A stretch of 64,000 bases of DNA from Symbiodinium sp. CCMP2592 (taxonomy: Eukaryota; Sar; Dinophyceae; Suessiales; Symbiodiniaceae), in NCBI GenBank assembly GCA_905221615.1, contig CAJNDT010006016.1, positions 242,001 to 306,000 of the forward strand. The letters run 5' to 3'. Below, one piece after another: positions 33,242-41,783 of the stretch. The position numbers and the translations under genes were made by a program. How positions within the stretch are numbered: position 1 is the stretch's first letter; each line of letters opens with the position of its first letter. The notes beneath the pieces are model-generated. The model did no database searches, was not told the origin of the DNA, and was given only the letters and a program-made list of their open reading frames with translations.

Positions 33242-33935
33242 CTGCACCTCGAGCGATTTGGGGTGCAGGAGATCATGGTCGTGCCGACCCCACAAAACAT
33301 CACTGCAATGACCACAAAAAGTCGCTCGGACCCCAACTTCACAGCCTACTCGCGCGAGGCAAAGGCCCTCTGGCGCAGATGTGGCATGTCCATGGACTGA
33401 GCTCCATGCTGCGCTTCATCCGCTGCGTGTTCTCCTCTCGCGACTCAATAGTTTTTTACCGGGACTTGTCATCATTGCTGCACGCGCTGGCATCAAAACT
33501 GTAACGACCAAAACTTCGTTGTTGATGGGTCGTTCCAGTCTTGTGGGATATTGTGGCTATCACCACGTTCTGACTGATTGCTACTACTGCTGCTTTCGAG
33601 CCGGACTAACTAAACATTATTGTTCGATTTGTCTTACGAGGATGTTTGCCATCAGTGGCGTTAAGAATAGCCTGCTTATGAATACGTTTCCGTTCCTTTT
33701 ACTACTGATCAGGAAGCTTCTTTGACGCGGCGCAACCCAAGGTTAGAAAACAACGCATCGACGAGGAATGAGAGGACTTCACTTCTGAAGCCCGGGGTTT
33801 AGGGTTTAGGGCTTTAGGGTTTAGGGTCTAGGGCTGTTGGGGATACTGCTTTACGGTTGAAAGCCTTAAGGTTTGAGTGTTCAGGGTTTACGGTCTACCA
33901 GAAATCAGCTTCGAGGCATGCAGAGAAACTCCCAC

Positions 33936-34013
33936 CTGCTGCGGTGCCGCGCCGAAGCCCTCCCCACGATTGGGGGCGCAGCCCAGGCCGTGCGCACTGA
34001 CCAGGCCGCGCAC
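33936..34013 (-). CDS. exon (surface-protein gene, Gly-rich)
   Basis: A T-rich CTTTTTAG acceptor and a GTGGGA donor flank 26 codons in phase 0: VRGLVSAHGLGCAPNRGEGF and onward. Both splice sites are good. Confidence 0.45.
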
Positions 34014-34460
34014 CTAAAAAGCGGACTTGTTGTTATGTTGTTTGTTCTCGCTTTTCATTATACTACTATTTTTGCTATTATGGCGATGAATACACCTTAA
34101 TAGTTGCCGACAGGAAGGATCGGCGGTTCTCAGCTTCCACGATTCGAGTCGAGTCGCGGCCAGGGCAGGTCAGCGTAGTAAGAATCGAAATAATAGTCAT
34201 TGAAAAAACAATGGCAGTAATTGTAATCACAGTAATGATAATGTCAATCAAAACTCATTAGAATAACAATACTGGTACAAATCATACTAGTTACAAATAA
34301 TGGCGCATCGCTCGCATGAAAAGCTGCCGAGGCACGCTTATGTTCGAGGTGCCACAGAGGAGGAAGGCGCCAGCCTCACTCCGGCCCGTCACAGCGACTT
34401 GCATTGAGACGGTTTAGGGTTCAGGGTTTAGGGTTACGGATTTGGGCTTGCATGGACAGC

Positions 34461-34533
34461 CGAGAGCATAGTGTCGCACGTACATTTCGGCATCCTCCTC
34501 CACCACGATGCTGCCTTGCCTGGAGTGCACGGT
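34461..34533 (-). CDS. exon (surface-protein gene)
   Basis: It follows CCCAAAG. It reads TVHSRQGSIVVEEDAEMYVR, echoing the SIVVE of the previous exon. The 3' end is set at a GC donor and is uncertain; the frame stays open to LGCPCK. Confidence 0.45.
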
Positions 34534-35720
34534 CTTTGGGTTCAGGCTAATTGTAATGATAAGAACGAAAATCGTAAGAATAATACGTAAAATAGAAGAA
34601 TCATATTACTAAGAATGGTTATGACAAGCATAATGATAATCATAACAGTACAATAATGTTCTTCTGTAGACATTGTAATCATGGCAATAACAGCCATACC
34701 AAGAATAATAACAATCATTAGTTCTGATACAAATCCTGAACAGCAGTAATACCAGAGCCTGCTTGCAAGCACGATGTCGAAGCTGACATTGTCTGCAAGC
34801 GTCTGGTTCTGGAACGGCATTGCTGCCAAGAGCGTGCCACAAGGATCTGTCCTGACTGCTTCTGACCAGCTTCCACGCAATCTAGATGCCGAAATGAAAT
34901 CCAAAGTGAGGCTGGAAAGCATCAACAGAAGACTTTCCATCGCTTTGCAGGCTAGCATTGAACTTGCATGAACTTGCACAGTCCCCCAACATCCACCAAG
35001 CGAGAAGCGAGACTCTGGGGATTGCTCCCCGAAGAGCCCAAACAGACCCCTCAGCTCCACACAGCGCGGTGGGCAACTGGTCGCAACGCCGCTGGCTTGA
35101 CTGCCGCACAAGCCGGGGGGAACGCTTCTTGACACTGATAATGTGGAAACGGTGCGCTAATAGCCCCGCACCTCCGGATTCAACCACTTACATCTACGTT
35201 GCTACACTACAGCTCCAGGGTGTCACAGGACGAGGGTCATGATGAAGTCCTTGCGGAAACCGTAGGATCCGCAAATGCCGGTGCCTGCAGCCGGCTTCCT
35301 CGCTTCAAGACGAGGTCCTCGTGGTGATGACTGGAGGCTTACGGCTTCGGGGTTTAAATTCAGGGTTTGGGGTTAGGATTTGGTGTCTCTCCGTCCCCAC
35401 ACCCACACTACATCTCATCCTTGAACATGTCGGAAACTGCGAACGACAGGACACACTGTAAGGCGCTTGACGCGACTCTGGCTGCCGCTCACCACCCGAC
35501 ACCTAAACCTTAAACCCCTAAACTTAAACCTCTAATCTCATAAGCCCAACATTCGAGCCCCAACTCCCCCTGACCCACCACCCCCGTGAAAACCGGAAAC
35601 CCTAAACCCAAAAAAACCCTAAGCTCTAAAACCCCAAGACCTCTAAACCCCTACACCCCAAGCTGTAAACCCTAAACCCTAAAACCTACACCCCTAACCC
35701 CTAAACCCTCAAACCTCCAC

Positions 35721-35823
35721 CCCAAGCTCCTGCTCCACGACGATGGAGGCCGCCCGCAGCCGCCCGCTGCCCAGCAGCACCCGCTGGGCTCGGAGGCTGA
35801 AGATCCCCTCCCCCTGGCCGAGC
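35721..35823 (-). CDS. exon (surface-protein gene, strand repeat)
   Basis: It lies between CTGGCAG and a GTGGAGG donor. It reads GIFSLRAQRVLLGSGRLRAA then SIVVEQELG. The plus strand also has good splice-like signals and an open frame here, but the repeat style favours minus. It sits between two telomere-like tracts. Confidence 0.45.
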
Positions 35824-35849
35824 CTGCCAGGTCAGAGCTAGTGATCATA

Positions 35850-35921
35850 GTTTAGGGTTTAAGGTTTAGGGTTTAGGGTTTAAGGTTTAGGGTTTAGGGT
35901 TTAAGGTTTAGGGTTTAGGGA
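35850..35921. repeat. interstitial telomere-like array (TTTAGGG/TTTAAGG)
   Basis: About ten units, directly beside the exon at 35721-35823. A CCCTAAA-type tract lies on the other side (35500-35720). Confidence 0.9.
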
Positions 35922-35996
35922 GAACCGTAGTCATAACCATCATTATCGTTATACTCGTCATCATATCAATAACAATAGTAATAGTCATAATAATAA

Positions 35997-35999
<3 letters not shown>

Positions 36000-36028
<29 letters not shown>

Positions 36029-36900
36029 CACGAAAAGTAATGATGATAATGAAAGATTAACATTCTCTGCTTGGCTGAGGCTGGCAGGTTGGGGGTCATT
36101 GTAGTACCCCTCAGAAAGGCCCTATAGACTTTGGGTCATCATATGCCCCTCCTTAGGAGTCCCTGTACAGCTATACTGTCAAGTCAACTCTAAGAACACT
36201 TGATGCCAATACCTTGAACCCGACTTGCCAAAGACAAAGCTCAAGACCCGAACCCAGCACCAAGCTAGTCTTAAAGAACAGCCCCACACGACACCACGCA
36301 ACTGCTTGTCACTGGCTATGTAGGAATCCACATTACCTGGGGACCATCATAATAAGAACTCGGTTTTGGGGAGTCTACTATGCATACTGAGGAACAATAT
36401 TGCGAGTTGCTTGGCGGCCCGGCGCCCCCTGGTGAGCGTTGATTTCCTCCGATGCCTCAAGCGAAGCCACCTTGTCGCTCGCCACGGAGCGAGATTAAAG
36501 ACGGACAAGAGAATCATAATAGCAATGCATGTATTTAGGAACTGCAATAGAAGTGGCAAAACAAATACCAACACGGTGCTGAGAAGAGCCATGACTGCTG
36601 ATGAACCGGTGCTACTGCTGAAAAAACTGCGGCGCCGTGGAACTGACAGGGATAAGGATGAGGAAAATGAGGGTGCTGCAATCAGGAACACTGGTAATCG
36701 GCTGATGGACGCTGACCATGGTACTGCAAAAGCAGTGATACTGATATCGCGATAGCTCGAATGCTACTGCCAGCAAGTGGTAACGCCAGTGCACAGCCGT
36801 AGTAAAAAGCGGCAGCAGCAGCAGTAGTGGCAGAAGCAGCAGTAGTGGCAGCAGCAGCAAGAAGAGGAAGAAAAGAAAAAGAGGAGAAGAAGAAAGCTAG
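36000..36900. other. no gene seen
   Basis: ATA-repeat and unique AT-rich sequence. An AGC/AGG microsatellite lies at about 36800-36895. The frames here are not convincing. Confidence 0.4.
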
Positions 36901-36987
36901 CGCTGGTCATGGTCATGGATCATACGCAGGGACGGGCATCTGTGCCGATTGGCACTGTCGCTTGAAAGCAACAAGAAGTTGAGAAAC

Positions 36988-37068
36988 CAAGTTTCGGGCC
37001 GAGGCATCGATGGCGGCATTCTGACGGAGAGTGATGTGCTTCGCGCCGATGATGCGGATCTCACGGGC
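36988..37068 (-). CDS. exon (surface-protein gene, strand repeat)
   Basis: It follows GATGGAG and ends at a GTTTCT donor; 27 codons, phase 0. It reads AREIRIIGAKHITLRQNAAI then DASARN, the same alternating style as the SISASG exon at 30.8 kb. Confidence 0.5.
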
Positions 37069-37604
37069 CTCCATCAAAGACATGCCCAGAAAGGCGAGAC
37101 GTTCATTCGTAGTGATAACGACACAAAAAGAAAACCAAGAAAGCGAGCGGGACAAGGACGATCACGAGAAGCAGAGGCCCTTTAAAGCCTGGATGATCGA
37201 GGAGAAGGCCAACTCGAGGCCTCCATGTTTCGGTCTCGCGCAGTCTCGGGTATTGTCGTGTTCTCAGGTCCAGGCCGTCGTTCTCCTGGCTGAAATTCAG
37301 GAGGAGCGGCCTTCAGGCACCAGGAGCAGAGGTCTGCACTGGACCAGCATCGAAACTGAGGCTGCTGCCCTGCCCCGAGGTGCTTGAGTGTGGAGCCGGT
37401 CTGGTCAGACAACCTGGCATAGTAGTAGCAATGATATGATAGTGTGAAGGGTGGAGTTGTCGAGGAGCAATCGGGCTGGGCTTGCAGCGCCAGTCCCGCC
37501 AGTGGCCAGGTGGCATCCTGATCCGAAGGCACCACCAGGGCATCATTGACCTGGAGCCTTGAAGGAGACAGCTTCCATTCCGAACTTGCACCTGGCAACC
37601 TAAC

Positions 37605-37725
37605 CGTATCTGAGCTTCGGGCGCAATCGGGGCGGGAAATACCGGTAGCGGCGTCGGCTGAGGCAGCTTCGCACCTGCCAAGTGCACGGCATAGGAGTTG
37701 TCGACCCGGACCGTGTAGACCTCGG
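37605..37725 (-). CDS. exon (surface-protein gene, upstream part)
   Basis: It lies between CCCAG (37726-37730) and a GTTAGG donor. The frame reads EVYTVRVDNSYAVHLAGAKL, then a Pro-rich stretch ending APEAQI. It is 121 nt, entering with 2 nt and leaving in phase 2. Confidence 0.45.
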
Positions 37726-37965
37726 CTGGGAACCCGAAGTAATCATTTCAATACACATAGCAATAGTAATATTTATAGTTATGGTAGTCATGTACTTACA
37801 ATGGTAATATTTTTCGAATCTGATCTCGCTTGGGTGTCTGAAGGTCTCGGACAACGAAGCGATTTTAGGCCCTGGCTGAACCACCGATGCTCTGCTGTGA
37901 CGTCGCGTGCTTGTCTTTGCAAAAGGGATTCCAACTGTGCCTCGAAGCCGATGATACCGCACGCG

Positions 37966-38460
37966 ACAACAGCAACCACAACCACAACAACTACTACAAC
38001 CACAACTACCACAACCACCACAAGAGCAGCAGCAACAACTTGACAAACTCTCGCGAAACCTCAAGACACGAAACCAATATTGCCCGTGATGCATGGGCCT
38101 TGAGGGCGTTGTCAAGCGGCGGCGCTTGCCCACTCCTGTTAGATACTACTTCTACAATTCCTACAACCCCTACAACTCCTCCAATAGTTGCTGCTCCTCC
38201 TCCTGCTCCTCCTCCTCCCCGACGCTGCTGCAACTGCTGCTACTGCGGCCAAAGCTGCTGCTGCTGCTGCGGCTTCTGCTGCTTCCGCTGCTGCTAACGA
38301 CTACAACTACGACTATGACTACGATGACGACGACTACTACTGCCACCACTGCCACTACTACACTCCTCCTCCTCCTCCTCCTCCTCCTCCTCCTCCTCCT
38401 CCTCCTCCTCCTCCTCCTCCTCCTCCTCCTCCTCCTCCTCCTCCTCCTCCTCCTCCTGCT
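37966..38460. repeat. trinucleotide microsatellite cluster (ACA, CTG, CTC)
   Basis: (ACAACC)n, (CTGCTG)n and about 110 bp of pure CTC. A possible small minus-strand exon is interleaved near 38040-38135 and is not called. Confidence 0.85.
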
Positions 38461-39326
38461 GTTACGGCTACTGCTACTGCTACCATGTCATACATACATA
38501 CAGACAGGACAAGACAAGACAAGGCAATGCGATACAGCACCGCGCAGCAAAATATGTATAAATATAACACATCTGAACTTAGCGTACGGATCCATCAAAA
38601 TCCAGGTGCATAAACCAAATGTATAGAGAACAAGACTTGCTGACTCACTTTCTTATTTACTTATAAAGTTACATGTCCATTCTTGTGCCTTTCCATCTGT
38701 TCACTTGTTTTAACATGTGTGTATGTACACATATACACATGTAGCACGCATGCACATAAAAATACACACACATGCACAGACAATACTTAACTCAACATGT
38801 TGAACATGACCGGTCCAATGTTATATCCTCAGCTTCTGTATGATCTAGATTATGTACTGCATAATACATTTCTTAAATACATATAGGTCAATATTTATTA
38901 TACTTTCCTCGAAGTGCAATAGCCAGTGTTCTCTGCTTTTGCTGTTGTGCCTTCACACGTGTGTACACGCCCTATCTATCTATGTATCTATCTATCTCTC
39001 TCTCTATATATATATATATATATACACATAAGGTACAGTGCTCTTCACGGCCGATTTAGGCCTGGCGTTGCCCCCACATGGAAGGTCCACGTGCCCGCAG
39101 AGCCGCAGCGGCAGCCCTCTCCATCCATCTGGCAGAAGGAAGCTTACTGTAGCTTGCAAGGTTCAGCATATAGGGTACCATGCGATAGCACGATGTGTCC
39201 ATATTGGTCTGTACATCTATTGACGCAAAATGCGGACTTAAGTTGAAGTTGTGTGGCTGTCTCGCATAGTTGAAAAACGGCTCACTTTACTTGCAAACGG
39301 ACCCATGGCATAGCTCATTGCCGAAG
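38461..39326. other. no firm gene
   Basis: AT-rich, with a TATC/(TA) microsatellite near 38980-39026. A plus-strand frame near 39055-39140 reads RPGVAPTWKVHVPAEPQRQP and may be an exon upstream of the next entry. Confidence 0.35.
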
Positions 39327-39461
39327 CTGGCCAGAGACGGAAGTCACGAAGCCCGGCAGGCCTTCAGGGCGTCCCGGAAGCAGCCACCAGCCACGATCAC
39401 ATTCCGTGGGATCGTACCGGAAGAAACCTATCCGGCCGAATCAGTGCAGGAGACGCTTTGA
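39327..39461 (+). CDS. candidate terminal exon, unknown function
   Basis: After a GCCGAAG acceptor the plus frame reads LARDGSHEARQAFRASRKQP and then RGIVPEETYPAESVQETL, ending at TGA. Two minus-strand frames are also open, so strand is uncertain. Confidence 0.3.
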   Translation: MARDGSHEARQAFRASRKQPPATITFRGIVPEETYPAESVQETL

Positions 39462-39744
39462 TCCCCTGAAAACTAAACCCCAAACCCCACATCAATCCTA
39501 AACCCATAACCTTAAACCCTAAACCACTAAATCCTAAACCCAAACCCTAAAGCAGCGCACGCCTCGGTGAGAACGCGCCCACCGCCGCCACAGAGGCAGC
39601 GGCGGCAGCCTTGAAGCCGCATGGACACTTTTTGCTGCCCCATGTCGCACCCTGCTTCAAAAAGGGGCGCCTTGAAATTCCCTAATATGGTTTAGGGTTT
39701 AGGGTTTAGGGTTTAGGGTGCCTGCTAGAATGCCCTTATCATAC

Positions 39745-39878
39745 CCGGGGCTCCGGCAGCCGCCGACGGCGAGCACGCGTCCCTTCTGGACCGAGGAGGC
39801 ACCCGAGCCCAGGTCTTCCACGAAGTCCACTTCGCCTGAGGATTCCACCGGGCTTAGCCGTTTGGCAAAGAGGATGTG
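39745..39878 (-). CDS. candidate exon with a duplicated 5' boundary
   Basis: Acceptor ATCCCAG and donor GTATGA flank a frame reading ILFAKRLSPVESSGEVDFVE and then VQKGRVLAVGG. The first 14 nt of the exon plus its CCCAG acceptor (39865-39883) are repeated exactly at 39982-40000 in the upstream intron. Function unknown; it could belong to the large surface-protein gene or to a separate one. Confidence 0.5.
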
Positions 39879-40197
39879 CTGGGATTTTTTTTTTTGAGCA
39901 CCTTTTTCCACCTAGCAATCAAGGTCGGTAGAACCCACAGTTGTGGGATGTGCTGGGGTTTAGGGTTTAGGGCTTTGCATAGCAAAGAGGATGTGCTGGG
40001 GTTTCTTAGGAATTAGTCTTCAGGTGCAAACTAAATGGGGTCTAGAGTGTAAGACTTGCAGCTTACGGCTTTGGGTTTACGGTTAAGGTTGCACAGTGTT
40101 GTGGCAGCAGAAGATGTTCCAAGAATAGTCCGAGCAAATAATTTCCTGATTCTCAGAAGAAGCAGGCCAATCACTACGCTGATAACCGTGAACCTGA

Positions 40198-40327
40198 GAC
40201 ATCTCGCTTTCACGCAAGATGAGAACACTTTTTGGAGGCGTAGCGGGAGGCGGCGAAGTGCAAACGAAATCGCATTCCAGATCGAAACATCTCAGAAGTC
40301 GATCGGAGCGAATCGTTGCGTATCACC
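40198..40327 (-). repeat. split direct repeat B2 (outer 3' end)
   Basis: 130 bp; its outer end is GACA, next to host CCTGA. A 46-bp unique spacer separates it from A2. Confidence 0.92.
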
Positions 40328-40373
40328 CCACCACTCCAATATGTAAGAATAAATACAGGGCGGTGTGGGCGGG

Positions 40374-40469
40374 CTGAAAAGCTTCACGGTCCTCGAGCGG
40401 GCAACAGCTGCGAAGTCTTGCTGTTGCCGCTCGTACATGTCACTACGTGCACACGTGCACTACACGACA
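40374..40469 (-). repeat. split direct repeat A2 (internal)
   Basis: 96 bp; overlaps B1 by the four bases GACA (40466-40469), the presumed recombination core. Confidence 0.92.
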
Positions 40470-40595
40470 TCTCGCTTTCACGCAAGATGAGAACACTTTT
40501 TGGAGGCGTAGCGGCAGGCGGCGAAGTGCAAACGAAATCGCATTCCAGATCGAAACATCTCAGAAGTCGATCGGAGCGAATCGTTGCGTATCACC
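40466..40595 (-). repeat. split direct repeat B1 (internal)
   Basis: 130 bp; begins just past the end of the RNase H frame and matches B2 except at one base. Confidence 0.92.
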
Positions 40596-40616
40596 ATAGG
40601 TGTGCCGCCTGCACCA

Positions 40617-41768
40617 TCACAGCACACCGGGAGCCCTAAACCTCTCAGAGCCCGTCAGTAGTTCTTCGAAGACGCCGTCCCAGTCTCGTTGCAGCTCCGT
40701 CCAGCTTTCGGCTCGAGCGTGTCGAAGGTCCCCTCTGCTGACCGAGTCACTCACGTTGGCGGAGGACGTCACTCTTTGCCAAGCGGGTCGAAAGGAGTTC
40801 TCCTCGAGGAAGCGCCACGCATGTTGGAGCAAGCAATTGATCGACTCGTCTTTGCCAAAGCCACGAGTGAGTGCGTGTCGTGCAGGTTCGTTGTCGACGA
40901 ACAGCAATACGTGGCGATCGAGCTGTCTCTGCATGGCGAACAGAGGGAGAATCTGGGCCACGATCTCCAACATGTAGATATAGGCGCGGCGACTCGTGAA
41001 TGCCCGCACGAACCAGTAAGGCACACGTCCATGTGCGAAGTAGGTCCGCCCCTGCACCGTGACGACGAAGCCCCATCCGTTTCTGAGCGTCTCAGGTGGC
41101 GTGCGTCCCCAGCTGGGTATGTCCTCGTCGGAGGGCTTCCAGTCCTTGTCGAAGAGGTTGAAGAACGCGTCGGCGTAGAGCACGGAGTGCGCCTCCTTCT
41201 GGAAAGGAAAGGTTCTGGGCGGTGCGTGGCGTAGGCTCCATCTGAGGAGGCCGATGCCATGGCGAAGCTGTCCGTCGAGTCGCCAATTCTGGTGGTGTCT
41301 GCCTGCACCGGTAAGTCTAGATCTCCGAAACAAAGGCCGAAGCGCTGCTGCGTGCGATCGCCCTCGAAGTGACTGGCAGTAGAACTGTAGCTTCCCTGCT
41401 AGGCTCGCTGCTTCGTGAGGCGGAAGACGATCTTGAGTGAGCACGTCGGCGAGCATCTCGTCGAGCCGTTGTCGACGTTCTTCGGTGCCCTGGACGGTGA
41501 CGGAGTCGTTGTTGACGACGATGCTGACGCCCTGGATGACCTGCTGCGAAGCGGGAGGCTGTTCCTTGGACTGCTTAAAAGAAAAACCCAAAGCCTTGCA
41601 GAGTCGTCGCGAGGCGTCGAAGGACGAGCGGGCGAGTTCCGTGGCCTCTGCGCTGCCGAAGTCATCGACAAAGTGAAGTGCGGGCGTGAATATGCATGCC
41701 CGACATAACCACCCCATGAGGTCTGCTATTCTGCAGTACGACCACACGCTCGCCACTGACCCAAACAT
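40617..41768 (-). CDS. reverse transcriptase C-terminal part and RNase H
   Basis: It continues the previous frame after the TAA; ATG at 41768 (MFGSVASVWSYCRIADLMGW). RT motif C is HFVDDFGS with D35/D36, FVDD rather than YADD. The thumb follows, then a DIRS-type RNase H with D200 (LYADAF), E268 (MLEIVA), D292 (LFVDNEPA) and D341 (SDSVSRGD). All acidic positions are present. It ends 22 bp before repeat B1. A single stop codon separates it from the upstream half, so this copy makes no intact RT without suppression. Confidence 0.88.
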   Translation of the reverse strand: MFGSVASVWSYCRIADLMGWLCRACIFTPALHFVDDFGSAEATELARSSFDASRRLCKALGFSFKQSKEQPPASQQVIQGVSIVVNNDSVTVQGTEERRQRLDEMLADVLTQDRLPPHEAASLAGKLQFYCQSLRGRSHAAALRPLFRRSRLTGAGRHHQNWRLDGQLRHGIGLLRWSLRHAPPRTFPFQKEAHSVLYADAFFNLFDKDWKPSDEDIPSWGRTPPETLRNGWGFVVTVQGRTYFAHGRVPYWFVRAFTSRRAYIYMLEIVAQILPLFAMQRQLDRHVLLFVDNEPARHALTRGFGKDESINCLLQHAWRFLEENSFRPAWQRVTSSANVSDSVSRGDLRHARAESWTELQRDWDGVFEELLTGSERFRAPGVL

Positions 41769-41783
41769 TAGGACAGTGTGACG

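Larger units (their letters stand above)
27049..37725 (-). other. inferred large gene: Gly-rich repeats, Cys-rich modules, membrane helix, cytoplasmic tail
   Basis: This span groups the minus-strand exons below as one gene; the grouping is inferred. Upstream exons encode alternating short strands and glycine-rich loops (GGGGG..., IIWIRA, SISASG, RAASIVVEQ, IRIIGAKHITL). Such patterns are seen in extracellular parallel-beta or polymorphic-outer-membrane-protein-like repeats. Middle exons encode Cys pairs of the GCC2/GCC3 or ephrin-receptor-like type (IYCAECPAGTYNP; LPCKNKPTQGYYTT). They are followed by one strongly hydrophobic helix and a basic tail ending at 27049. A chain of four neighbours (33189-33241, 31085-31150, 30815-30862, 30557-30611) joins in compatible phase. 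Several junctions elsewhere do not, so exons are missing or ends are off. The likely product is a type I surface protein. It may begin above 37.7 kb. Confidence 0.55.

Noticed and set aside
30030-33500. Plus-strand proline-rich exons
   Set aside because: The minus strand reads glycine-rich strand repeats with better phase agreement and the same style as neighbours; poly-Pro is its complement.
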